Shown one piece after another: positions 50,686-59,185 of a stretch of 64,000 nucleotides of DNA. The translations under genes and the position numbers were made by a program. Numbering within the stretch: the first letter of the stretch is position 1; each line of letters starts with the position of its first letter. Where the stretch lies: the NCBI GenBank assembly GCA_017515325.1, contig JAFWGA010000063.1, positions 25,482 to 89,481 on the forward strand, read 5' to 3'. The notes beneath the pieces were generated by a model. That model was given only the letters and a program-made list of their open reading frames with translations, did not search any database and was not told where the DNA came from. The DNA is from Blautia sp. GTDB taxonomy: Bacteria; Bacillota; Clostridia; Lachnospirales; Lachnospiraceae.

Positions 50686-50699
50686 AGTGGTCACCTCCC

Positions 50700-51536
50700 T
50701 TACGCGTTAAAAGCAGCCATCTCGGCGTTCAGACCATCCAGCCAACGGTCGAATACTTCCGGTTTCACATTCATGGAGTGGTTGCTCATGGTTTCTTCGA
50801 TCTCCTTGACGCCTGCGCCCTTAACCGTATCCAGAATGATGGCAATCGGCTTGTCTACCGGCTTCTTTGTCACGGCTTCATAGATCTGAGCCACATCGTT
50901 GCCCTTAACGGTGCAGGCATCAAATCCAAAGGCTTCAAACTTCTTCTGAAGATCACCCGTATCCAGGATATCCTTGGTATAACCGTCAAGCTGTTTTTTG
51001 TTCCAGTCAATCAGCCAGACCAGATTGGTCAGCTTCTTGGCGGAAGCAAACATAGCGGCTTCCCATACCTGGCCTTCATCCAGCTCGCCGTCGCCGACGA
51101 AAAGGAAGGTACGACAGTCACGGCCCATCAGACGGTCGCCCAGGGCAAGACCGCAGGCCGTGGAGGTTCCCTGACCCAGAGATCCGGTAGTCATATCAAT
51201 ACCAGGGGTCTTTTGACGGTCGCAATGGGATGGCAGGTCAGTTCCCGGCTGGTTGAGGGTTTTCAGCTTTTCATAGGGGAAATATCCCTTCAGTGCCAGA
51301 GTCGCATAGATAGCAGGGCCAGCATGGCCTTTGGAGCTTACCAGCTTGTCCCTGTCCGGCTTAAGGGGATTCTTGGGATCGATGTTCATGACTTCCTTGT
51401 ATAGCACTGCCAATGCGTCCACTACCGAAAGGCTTCCGCCGATGTGCCCAAAGCCTCTTGACTTGATGCACTCCACAGTAGCGATACGAATCTGCAGCGC
51501 AAATTTCTGCAATTCTTTGATCTGTTCCTGTGTCAT
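50700..51536 (-). CDS. Transketolase, N-terminal subunit
   Basis: A 278-residue thiamine-diphosphate-binding half. The ThDP motif is GDGELDEGQVWEAAMFASA with a closing LVWLIDWNKKQLDGYT; GSLGQGTSTACGLALG and SKGHAGPAIYATLA are also typical. ATG at 51536 is chosen because CACAGGAGGAATTTGAA precedes it. First gene of the pair. Confidence 0.92.
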   Translation of the reverse strand: MTQEQIKELQKFALQIRIATVECIKSRGFGHIGGSLSVVDALAVLYKEVMNIDPKNPLKPDRDKLVSSKGHAGPAIYATLALKGYFPYEKLKTLNQPGTDLPSHCDRQKTPGIDMTTGSLGQGTSTACGLALGDRLMGRDCRTFLFVGDGELDEGQVWEAAMFASAKKLTNLVWLIDWNKKQLDGYTKDILDTGDLQKKFEAFGFDACTVKGNDVAQIYEAVTKKPVDKPIAIILDTVKGAGVKEIEETMSNHSMNVKPEVFDRWLDGLNAEMAAFNA

Positions 51537-51704
51537 TTCAAATTCCTCCTGTGTCACTTTGCCTGCTGATATCAGGTTCTTTTACCGGGTCCTACTGCAG
51601 CGCGGAGCTTTTGCAAAGAACAGCTCCTCGCCTAATTCGTAATGTGTTTCAAGCAGTTTCTTCGTATATTTTACCTAATGTTACCACTAAAGTAAAGCGG
51701 GAAT

Positions 51705-53078
51705 TTATGATATTTCCGCCATCTGACGACTCAGGTCTTTCATCTCTTTTATGAGCAATACGGAGCAAAGAATAACAGATGCCACATCTCCGATCGGGAA
51801 GGACCACATGACGCCTTTGATTCCGAAAAAGATGGGCAGGATCAGCATGCAGGGAATCATGAACAGAATCTGCCTGGAGAGGGAAATAATCATGGCTACC
51901 TTTGGCTTGCCGATGGACTGGAAGTATACCCCTGAAGTCATCTGCACACCGATGATGAAGATGAAGAAGGTCATATTCCGGATTGCCATGACGGCAAATT
52001 CATTGTAAAGGGCGTCTTCCGAGCCGAAGATGGAGATGATCTGCTGGGGGAAGAGCTGCAGGATGATCATGCCGCATACACCGATGCAGGTGGTCAGTAT
52101 CAGAGAAACGCGCACCAGCTGTTTGACGCGGTCATATTTTCTCGCTCCATAGTTGAAGCTGTAGATCGGCTGAGATCCCACCGTGAGCCCCATAATGAAG
52201 GCTATCATGATGGCATTGATTTTCATGACGATACCGAATACTGTCAGAGGAATCTCCGGTCCGTATTTAGACAACGCCCCATATCTGACAGACTGCTTGT
52301 TCATCAGAATCTGCTGCAGGAGCATGGCTGATTGGGTGATAAAGGAAGAAAAGCCAAGGGATATAATCCCTTTCACTATATTGGCCTGCAGCCTCATATT
52401 TTCCTTCCGGAAGGTAAGGGTCTTCAGACGCTTCAGATATCTCAGGCACATGATCATGGTGACGAACTGCCCCATGATGGTAGCCAGTGCAGCGCCCTTG
52501 ACGCCCCATCCCAGGGGAAAGACAAAGATATAATCGAAAACAACGTTGAAAACAGCGCCGGTAAGCATACTTCTCATGGCATAGCCAGGATTGCCGTCTG
52601 CTCTGATTTCGTCACTGATCATAATCCCCAAAGAGATAAAGGGTATACCGATGATGTAAATTCCTGCATAGTCGATCGCGTACGGAAGCACCAGCTCCGT
52701 TGCCCCGAAAAGCTTCAGAAGCGGAACCAGGAAGATCCGTCCCAGAATAAACAGCGAAATACCGGAAATAATAGCCAGACAAAGCCCGTTTGCCAGTGTC
52801 TGATCCGCATTCTCCTGTTCCTTCCGTCCCAGTCTCAGTCCCACATTTGCAGCCGTACCAACAGAAATCATCAAGGACATAGCCAGGCCGATTGTGACAA
52901 AAGGAAATGTAACGCTGGTAGCAGCATTCCCCAGATATCCGACCTTCTGACCTATGAAGATCTGATCGACCATATTATAGATTGAATTTACCAGCATGGA
53001 AATGATGGAGGGAAGTCCAAACTGAAGCAGCAGGGCAGGAATCGGCTTGGTCCCAAGCATGTTTTCTTTTGCATTCAT
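51705..53078 (-). CDS. MATE family efflux transporter
   Basis: A 457-residue MATE pump: QFGLPSIISMLVNSIYNMVD at the first helix, GVGIAM-like TAANVGLRLGRKEQENAD, and TVGSQPIYSFNYGARKYDRV in the second half, a motif of the NorM/MepA type. About twelve helices are expected. ATG at 53078 follows GAGGAAACCTGAT. Substrate unknown. It is not closely similar to the other MATE protein in the window. Confidence 0.9.
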   Translation of the reverse strand: MNAKENMLGTKPIPALLLQFGLPSIISMLVNSIYNMVDQIFIGQKVGYLGNAATSVTFPFVTIGLAMSLMISVGTAANVGLRLGRKEQENADQTLANGLCLAIISGISLFILGRIFLVPLLKLFGATELVLPYAIDYAGIYIIGIPFISLGIMISDEIRADGNPGYAMRSMLTGAVFNVVFDYIFVFPLGWGVKGAALATIMGQFVTMIMCLRYLKRLKTLTFRKENMRLQANIVKGIISLGFSSFITQSAMLLQQILMNKQSVRYGALSKYGPEIPLTVFGIVMKINAIMIAFIMGLTVGSQPIYSFNYGARKYDRVKQLVRVSLILTTCIGVCGMIILQLFPQQIISIFGSEDALYNEFAVMAIRNMTFFIFIIGVQMTSGVYFQSIGKPKVAMIISLSRQILFMIPCMLILPIFFGIKGVMWSFPIGDVASVILCSVLLIKEMKDLSRQMAEIS

Positions 53079-53141
53079 ATCAGGTTTCCTCTGAGCGTTT
53101 TTTTGTTAAGCGTACGAATTGTTTTTATCGTAATGTTTCCA

Positions 53142-53678
53142 TCACTCTACAAGGGCGCAGCCCACATAGGTCATGGTGTCCTTCCCATAGTTATAGGGAA
53201 TATTGTTTTTCTTACAGACTTCATTTACCACCATACCGTAGCTCTCCATGGAGGAAAGCTGCTTATCCGGAAAACGGCAGGGTTGGTCTGGATAGGTGCA
53301 CTTTTTGCACCTGTTACAGCCGCCTGCCCCTAGCACCAGGGCTTTGGGATAAACCGCTCGTATGGCATCCGTAAAGGCTTCCAGAGCATTTTTATGCCTT
53401 TCTCCCAGTTCCATCAGACCCTCGACATCAAAGCTGTCCTCCAGCTGAATGGAAGACTGAAGGATGATCCCCTTCTGAAAACTCCTCAGCCTTGCTTCGC
53501 ATTCTTCCAGTGTCCCGCAAGCCGGAGGACAGCTCCAACAGGCATTGTACATATGGCAGGTATTCTGTTCGCAGGCGTCCCGAACCTCTTTGTGAAGCTC
53601 GATCGTACCGGCATCCAGTGGCGCAGCATGGGAAAAGCCGCATTCTAAAGCCAGTTTTTCCATCTCTTCATAAATCAT
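53142..53678 (-). CDS. DUF2284 cysteine-rich metal-binding protein
   Basis: A 178-residue protein with many cysteines in pairs: CHMYNACWSCPPACG near residue 41 and GGCNRCKKCTYPDQPCRFP near 120, which fit iron-sulfur or zinc sites. The family is widespread in anaerobes and its role is not known. ATG at 53678 follows AGGAGGTGTAAGCC. It lies 63 bp upstream of the MATE gene on the same strand. Confidence 0.85.
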   Translation of the reverse strand: MIYEEMEKLALECGFSHAAPLDAGTIELHKEVRDACEQNTCHMYNACWSCPPACGTLEECEARLRSFQKGIILQSSIQLEDSFDVEGLMELGERHKNALEAFTDAIRAVYPKALVLGAGGCNRCKKCTYPDQPCRFPDKQLSSMESYGMVVNEVCKKNNIPYNYGKDTMTYVGCALVE

Positions 53679-53832
53679 GGCTTACACCTCCTGACAGTTA
53701 TCGTATGCGCAAGATGTGCCGTTTTTCTTTTTTTCCGAAAATACCGGCAAAAAAAAGGATTTTATAACACTGTTCTACCACAGTTTCCTTTACGGTTACT
53801 CTTATACTACTATGGATGTAGGGGAAAAGCAA

Positions 53833-53884
53833 CAATAAAAAGGGCTCTCTGTGAAACAGCTAAGCTGTCCACAAAGAACCCTTA
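53833..53884 (-). terminator. Hairpin with U-tract, minus strand
   Basis: An imperfect stem (AAGGGTTCTTTGTG with its partner) encloses an ACAGCTTAGCTGT inner stem and ends in TTTTTATTG. It would terminate transcripts coming from 54083 or from the pseudogene. Confidence 0.55.
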
Positions 53885-53978
53885 TGACTGACACTCTGTT
53901 TATGCAGAGAAGCAACTAATCCGATGGCATCCCTCCCTTAACTACGCTGACCGGGCGCTGGGAATGGAAAAGACGGAG

Positions 53979-54057
53979 CTGAATACATGACAGCAATCCG
54001 ATCTGTAATGGCACGAACCACTGCAAGGTCATGGCCGATGAAAAGATAGGTCAGATT
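53979..54057 (-). pseudogene. Remnant of an oligopeptide ABC transporter ATPase (OppD/OppF type)
   Basis: The minus strand encodes LTYLFIGHDLAVVRAITDRI followed by AVMY, which is the H-loop region of Opp/Dpp ATPases (usually YLFISHDLxVVRxIxDRVAVMY). Nothing upstream or downstream continues the protein, and there is no start codon or binding site. Likely a decayed gene fragment. Confidence 0.7.
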
Positions 54058-54082
54058 CCTCCGGAAGGGGACTTTCTTGTGT

Positions 54083-54643
54083 TTAATGACAGGTATAATC
54101 CGTATTTACCCAACCATACATATCTAAAACAGGAACATAACAGTAGCCATAGCTGCCTACATAATCGCCGGTCATGAGCAGGACTGTCCCGTTTTCATAG
54201 ATCTCTGAAATGATATAGGCATCCTCATTGATCGGAGCTGAGCGAAGGGCCAGATAACCTGAGTCAACCCAGGAATACAAGGTTTCTACAAACTCACCGT
54301 CATCGGTATCATAGACATAACCGCCGGAAAGATCCACTGTTGACTCATAGCTGATCTCTGACAGGTCTACCCAGCCGTTGACATCAAACTCGGGCACATA
54401 GCAATAGCCAAATCCGTTCAGGTAATCCATCACATGAAGCTCATACCCACTCCCATATGCTCTAAATACGACAGGCGCATACTCGCTTGCCTGATCCCTC
54501 AGAACCAGCTCTTCCATATAGGATACATAAAAGTCCTGGATATCATGACCAGAAGCCGACACTGTCGAAACGGCTCCCATAGTCCCTGTCACACACAAAG
54601 CACAAACAGCTGCACAGATAACCTTTTTCATAAAGCTTTTCAT
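54083..54643 (-). CDS. Secreted protein with two SH3-like repeats
   Basis: A 186-residue exported protein. A Sec signal peptide occupies residues 1-31 (cleavage near VSA-SG). The mature part repeats a bacterial SH3-like unit: FGYCYVPEFDVNGWVDLSEI and, later, YLALRSAPINEDAYIISEI with YGYCYVPVLDMYGWVNTDY. SH3b domains bind cell-wall peptides. An ATG four codons downstream is possible. No enzymatic domain is attached. The phrase LALRS is shared with the GG-leader protein at 62843-63139. Confidence 0.75.
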   Translation of the reverse strand: MKSFMKKVICAAVCALCVTGTMGAVSTVSASGHDIQDFYVSYMEELVLRDQASEYAPVVFRAYGSGYELHVMDYLNGFGYCYVPEFDVNGWVDLSEISYESTVDLSGGYVYDTDDGEFVETLYSWVDSGYLALRSAPINEDAYIISEIYENGTVLLMTGDYVGSYGYCYVPVLDMYGWVNTDYTCH

Positions 54644-54689
54644 TTCATATTCTCCTTATCTATCTCATTCTATTTTTATAGTAAGACGC

Positions 54690-54742
54690 CGAATTTACGC
54701 CGCTGCAAGCGGCATGATTCCGGAGTAAATTCGTTCGCATCC
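54690..54742 (+). repeat. 53-bp intergenic repeat, copy 2
   Basis: Related to 23401-23453 in the same orientation; its middle (cggagtaaattcg) is also found inverted at 54931-54950. Confidence 0.5.
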
Positions 54743-54908
54743 TGCTTCTTCAGAAACGGTTCCAACCGCTTCCGAACTGTTTTTTTGTCTTGCAAAGATA
54801 TATACGGAGATTCCTGAAAAAATCTATGCTTATTTTCATATCGGTTTTTTATATACGACAGGGCGAAAAAAAAGAATACTCAAAATTTGTTATGACATAT
54901 AATTTTTC

Positions 54909-54933
54909 GACCAGTGTGGTAACCGCACAGGTC
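54909..54933. repeat. Palindromic element, diverged copy 2
   Basis: Related to 9364-9388 with the same ggtaaccgcacagg core; the palindrome has two mismatched pairs. The whole gap 54644-54983 holds no gene. Confidence 0.45.
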
Positions 54934-54983
54934 GAATTTACTGCGGAGAATCATGACAATCCTATGACTAAATGACATTGAAC

Positions 54984-57104
54984 CTACTTCATTTTGAGTG
55001 TAACCATTGTAATATCATCGAATTGCTCCATGTCCGATGCGAATATATCAATATCTTTTCTAATCTGTCTCATCAGTTGGTCTGGAGATAAATCATAGCA
55101 GCTATTCAGACATTTCATGAGACGGTCTTCCCCATATAATTCCATTTTTGTATTGACGGCTTCTGTCACTCCGTCTGTATAGAGGAAGAGCATATCGCCC
55201 TTGGTAAAGGATAAGACATTGTTATGATAACGAATGCCTTGCATTCCTCCCAGCATCAGACTTCTCCTGTAGCTTTTATGATCCATATAAACCATGGGTT
55301 GGCCTGCCTTTTTCAGAAGGGGAGGATTGTGGGCTGCGTTTGCAAATACCAGCTCCCCTTTTTTATAATCCAGCAGTCCCAGCCATACTGTCACGAACAT
55401 TTCTTTTTCATTGTTCTCACAGAGCTGGGTGTTGGCCTTCTCCAGAGCCTCGGCCGGACTTAAGCCGCTGAGAACGAGATTCTTGATGAGAGTTTTCGAT
55501 GTCATCATGAATAATGCCGCCGGAACTCCCTTTCCGGATACGTCAGCAATGACAAACCCCAATTTATCCTTTCCCACAAGAAAATAGTCAAAGAAATCTC
55601 CCCCTACCTCTTTTGCGGTGTCCATCAGTCCAAGAATTTCATATTCTCCATTGACCGGTCTGACAGAGTCAGGAGAAGGAAGGGCAGAATGCTGAACTCC
55701 ACGGGCAAATTCCATTTCCTCATGATTCTTTTTCTCTATCTGCTCCATGGTCGATTTCAGAGCGTCAACGGTTGTATTGATGCCCAGGGAAAGTTCTTCA
55801 AATTCCGTATTTCCGCTGATCGTAACCTTTTCATCCAGATTTCCCTTGCGGATAGCGGCAAGGGAATTATTGACAGCCTCAATTTTGAATACGACATTCC
55901 GGCGTACCAGCCCGTTGATGATAACAAAAATAAGCCAGAAGGAAAGAAGTAAAAAACCCAGCAGCCGGATTGTGAAATTGTTTCTTCCGGCATAAATCTC
56001 CATATCCGGAAGATAGACCAGTATCAGGATATCAGAATGATAGTCAATATAGCAGGCACCCGGCACTCCGTTTAATATAACGGAAAAAATTTCCCCCGTC
56101 TCAATCTCGTTTTCCTGTATGCCCAGTTCTGTCAATTCTGTGTCCTGCAGACCTGGCCGGCTGGAAATAAGAATGGTGCCTTCCCTTGCAAGCAGAGAAT
56201 ACCCGTTTTTTCCTATCCTCAGATCATCACCGGTAACATCTTCCGTTTCCTGGGCAAGAAGCCGCATAATGGTATATGACTTTCCCCTTAAAAGCCTTTC
56301 GGCGGAAGTAAGCTCCATGGAAGTCAGAAGCCGATAGAAATAGACAAGCATGACAAGGAAGGTCATAACCATGATCAGTAAAAGCCATTTTTGAAAAGTG
56401 ATTCTCAGGGGACGCCTGGGCTTTGATTCCGGGTCACCTGCGTCCTGAGAATCTGTCAGGAAATGGAATTGTTCCGATAGACCCACCACAAGGCAGGTAA
56501 TCCATACTGCCGTCAGCATCTCGATCAGAATATTGATGGCAACCAGATTGGTGAGAATGATCGTTCTGGCAGAGATATTATCTGTAGCGCCAATCTTGTC
56601 AGGATAGAGAAGGACAAGCGCCACAAGCACAAAAAAGGTATGATATATTACACCGTGCACCACCGCCAGGCCGGAACAGATCAGACGCGCAGATAAGGTA
56701 TGATCATCTGCGATCTGTTTGATTCCTTTATAGGAAATCCAGGTGACTATGGGTATCAGGATCCTCGGCAATACAGACAGAAGGGGATTTCGAAAAAGAA
56801 TATCCAATAGCCCCAAGGCTTCTACCCGGAACATCGCAGTGAGCATAGAGGATACTCCGAAGACTATCGAAAGAAAGATACCTTGAGGTAAACCGCAAAG
56901 GATCGTACCGATAAAGACAGGAATATGCAATATCGTGATCGATATTCTTCCAAAGGTAAAAAACCCAAGCTGCCCCACAGCCAGAATAATTTCAATCGCC
57001 GCAAGGATAGCAGTCAGAAACAGTTTCCTTTTTCCCTCCACGCTTCTGTCAAAGCAAGAGGGAGGAAGCTTCTCTTTTATGTGACAAAGTATTTTCTGAT
57101 ACAT
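54984..57104 (-). CDS. ECF S-component-like membrane domain fused to HAMP and SpoIIE phosphatase
   Basis: A 706-residue membrane signalling protein. Residues 30-230 hold about six helices with a segment (LGFFTFGRISITILHIPVFI, then GTILCGLPQGIFLSIVFGVS) that closely resembles substrate-binding S-components of ECF vitamin transporters. A second membrane pair brackets an extracytoplasmic sensor (about 275-385), followed by a HAMP-like linker (RKGNLDEKVTISG) and a PP2C/SpoIIE domain: DTAKEVGGDFFDYF, IADVSGKGVPAALFM, YTDGVTEA and FDDITMVTL. It may dephosphorylate an anti-sigma antagonist in response to a vitamin-like ligand (inference). ATG at 57104. Confidence 0.8.
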   Translation of the reverse strand: MYQKILCHIKEKLPPSCFDRSVEGKRKLFLTAILAAIEIILAVGQLGFFTFGRISITILHIPVFIGTILCGLPQGIFLSIVFGVSSMLTAMFRVEALGLLDILFRNPLLSVLPRILIPIVTWISYKGIKQIADDHTLSARLICSGLAVVHGVIYHTFFVLVALVLLYPDKIGATDNISARTIILTNLVAINILIEMLTAVWITCLVVGLSEQFHFLTDSQDAGDPESKPRRPLRITFQKWLLLIMVMTFLVMLVYFYRLLTSMELTSAERLLRGKSYTIMRLLAQETEDVTGDDLRIGKNGYSLLAREGTILISSRPGLQDTELTELGIQENEIETGEIFSVILNGVPGACYIDYHSDILILVYLPDMEIYAGRNNFTIRLLGFLLLSFWLIFVIINGLVRRNVVFKIEAVNNSLAAIRKGNLDEKVTISGNTEFEELSLGINTTVDALKSTMEQIEKKNHEEMEFARGVQHSALPSPDSVRPVNGEYEILGLMDTAKEVGGDFFDYFLVGKDKLGFVIADVSGKGVPAALFMMTSKTLIKNLVLSGLSPAEALEKANTQLCENNEKEMFVTVWLGLLDYKKGELVFANAAHNPPLLKKAGQPMVYMDHKSYRRSLMLGGMQGIRYHNNVLSFTKGDMLFLYTDGVTEAVNTKMELYGEDRLMKCLNSCYDLSPDQLMRQIRKDIDIFASDMEQFDDITMVTLKMK

Positions 57105-57178
57105 GCTTTTTGTCCTTATTCATGCCAAGTCAAATAATCCTTGTAAGAGTTATCATTTTATAGCAACCTGCCGGAGGC

Positions 57179-57217
57179 TTATAGTCAACGGCAAATTATT
57201 TTTGTCGTTGACTATAA
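57179..57217. promoter_or_regulatory. Palindrome overlapping the corrinoid-activator stop codon
   Basis: TTATAGTCAACG and CGTTGACTATAA form a 12-bp perfect stem around a 15-base AT-rich loop. There is no T-run, so it may be a hairpin at the 3' end or an operator for the downstream phosphatase gene. Confidence 0.45.
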
Positions 57218-59002
57218 TTCTTCCGGGAATTCCATCTCATCCACAAAGCGATCCTGAAATTCCGGAAGAGCTGCCAGCTCCAGGAATTCTGTGGAGAGAG
57301 CAAGCCGGGCTGCACGCATCCTCTCCTGTGAGCTCAGCAAGGCAAAACGGGCTCCCTCACCCGCAGCGTTGCCAACGGACCGAATGCGATCCTTTAACTG
57401 AGGTGGAAGTAAACCGATCCGACAGGCGCTCTGCGGGTCCATATAATTGCCAAAAGCCCCGGCGATAAAGACCTGTTCAACCTGATCGAGGGTAATCCCC
57501 AGCTTATCCGCTAATAATGACATTCCTGCTGCCATAGCACCTTTGGCCAGCTGAACCTCCCTGATGTCCTGCTGGGTCAGGAATATCGCTTTCCCGTTTT
57601 GAGTCTCTTGTGCCGGAAAGAGAAGCCAGGCAGGTCTGTTATCTACGATGATGGTATTTTCACTTTCCTCAAGCCTGCCGGAATCATCGATCTGACCCAG
57701 GTCAAGAAGTCTTGCCACCAGATCAATCAGACCGGACCCACAGATCCCCAGGGGCTTCCCCCCGCCGATCACAGAATAACAGAGCTTCTTTTTCCCGTCC
57801 TTTTCCGTCAGGGTAACATGATCGACAGCACCTTCAGCCCCACGCATGCCACAGAATATTTTTGCCCCCTCAAAAGCAGGCCCGGCTGCCGTGGAACAGG
57901 TGATTCTTCTCTTCTTATTTCCCAGGACAATCTCCCCGTTCGTTCCGATATCGATCATAAGAGTCATCTTCTCCTCTTCCTCCATATTGACAGCAAGGAG
58001 ACAGCCTACCGTATCAGCCCCCACGAAACCGGCTATGACAGGGAGAACAAGAAGCTGTGCGTTGGGATTTGTGTTTTCCAGCAGCCGACTGGCCTTCAGT
58101 TTCATAGGAAGATTGGTCACCGGATTATAGGGAGCAAAAACGAGGGAATCCGGTGAAATATCGAGAAGCAGATGATGCATACAGGTATTGCCGACTGCGG
58201 ATACCTGATAAATCTGCTGCGGCATCGCTCCTGTCTTGCTGCACATTTCCAGGATCATCCTTCCCATAAGACTTCGGATGCAGGAGGATAGTTCGGATGT
58301 ACCGTGTTCCAGAGCATAATTGGCCCTCATAATGACATCCCCGCCATATTCTGTCTGGGGATTCAGGGAACTTGCCGTAGCCAGGATTTCTCCTGTCTCG
58401 GCATCCAGCAAAAAGCCTGCTACCGTCGTTGTCCCAATATCAAAAGCTGCCTGCAAAAGGGAAAGCCTGTCATGACTGCCAGGATCAAGAATGTCGAGAA
58501 TCTCTTCCTGTGTGTAAACGACGGTAACCTTTCTTCCGGTCCGACGTAGAAGAGGAGCTAGATTGCTGAGCAGCTCAAGCCTGGGAGGATATTCCTTTCC
58601 TAAGGCCTGGCATAATCTCGTCCAGTCCGAAGCGGAATCTCCCTTGGGACAGGGAGGAACCGTGACAATAACCTGATGAAGATCCGGATCCAGCTCCACT
58701 TTTCTTCCGCTTCCCTGCAACAGGATACGATGCTGACTCTCCCTGGGAATGGTTTCGATCTGATATGCAAAAGGCTTTTGGCCTTTATATTTTTCTGTCA
58801 ATTCCTGCACTGTCTCCTGACAGGAAAGAACCTCCTCCCAATCCTGGCCTCTGTAGACCCTGACTCTGCACTTACCACATTTTCCCTGTCCGCCACAGGG
58901 AGCATCCGGGGTAAGACCTGCAAGCCGCATAAGCTCCAGCAGGTTCTGATTCATTTCTGCCTGAATACTGATATTCTCTCGGATAAATTCTATCTTGGGC
59001 AT
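57212..59002 (-). CDS. Corrinoid-activation ATPase (RACE/RamA type) with [2Fe-2S] domain
   Basis: A 596-residue protein. Residues 1-95 are a plant-type ferredoxin domain with CGGQGKCGKC and a fourth cysteine in VLSCQET. After a linker, an ASKHA-type ATPase (DUF4445) begins with FDIGTTTVAGFLL and contains VSAVGNTCMHHLLL, DIGTNGEIVLG, and GGGKPLGICGSGLID. Family members use ATP to re-reduce inactive cob(II)alamin in corrinoid methyltransferase systems. No corrinoid protein or methyltransferase gene is nearby. ATG at 59002 follows ACAGGAGGTATCTT. Confidence 0.9.
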   Translation of the reverse strand: MPKIEFIRENISIQAEMNQNLLELMRLAGLTPDAPCGGQGKCGKCRVRVYRGQDWEEVLSCQETVQELTEKYKGQKPFAYQIETIPRESQHRILLQGSGRKVELDPDLHQVIVTVPPCPKGDSASDWTRLCQALGKEYPPRLELLSNLAPLLRRTGRKVTVVYTQEEILDILDPGSHDRLSLLQAAFDIGTTTVAGFLLDAETGEILATASSLNPQTEYGGDVIMRANYALEHGTSELSSCIRSLMGRMILEMCSKTGAMPQQIYQVSAVGNTCMHHLLLDISPDSLVFAPYNPVTNLPMKLKASRLLENTNPNAQLLVLPVIAGFVGADTVGCLLAVNMEEEEKMTLMIDIGTNGEIVLGNKKRRITCSTAAGPAFEGAKIFCGMRGAEGAVDHVTLTEKDGKKKLCYSVIGGGKPLGICGSGLIDLVARLLDLGQIDDSGRLEESENTIIVDNRPAWLLFPAQETQNGKAIFLTQQDIREVQLAKGAMAAGMSLLADKLGITLDQVEQVFIAGAFGNYMDPQSACRIGLLPPQLKDRIRSVGNAAGEGARFALLSSQERMRAARLALSTEFLELAALPEFQDRFVDEMEFPEEL

Positions 59003-59020
59003 AAGATACCTCCTGTAATA

Positions 59021-59108
59021 GGGTAGAGGGAGGCGCAGCCGACACTCTGCCCCACGGCGGGGCGCTGGTCACCGTCAGGTGACATCTTCCTTTCAGCGCC
59101 CCTGCCAT
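59021..59108 (+). repeat. ~85-bp structured intergenic element, copy B
   Basis: Begins gggtagagggaggc, has an outer ggggcgctg/cagcgcccc and inner gtcacc/ggtgac dyad, and ends cctgccat. It lies between the corrinoid-activator gene and the ROK kinase terminator. Confidence 0.65.
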
Positions 59109-59112
59109 TTTA

Positions 59113-59143
59113 AAAAAGCCGGGAGGTAATCTCCCGGTTTTTT
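59113..59143. terminator. Terminator after the ROK kinase gene
   Basis: CCGGGAG / CTCCCGG with a GTAAT loop, flanked by runs of A and T on both sides, so it works in either direction. Confidence 0.8.
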
Positions 59144-59185
59144 AACCTAAAGCCGCGCATTGGAAACTGCCGTTGGCGACGAATT

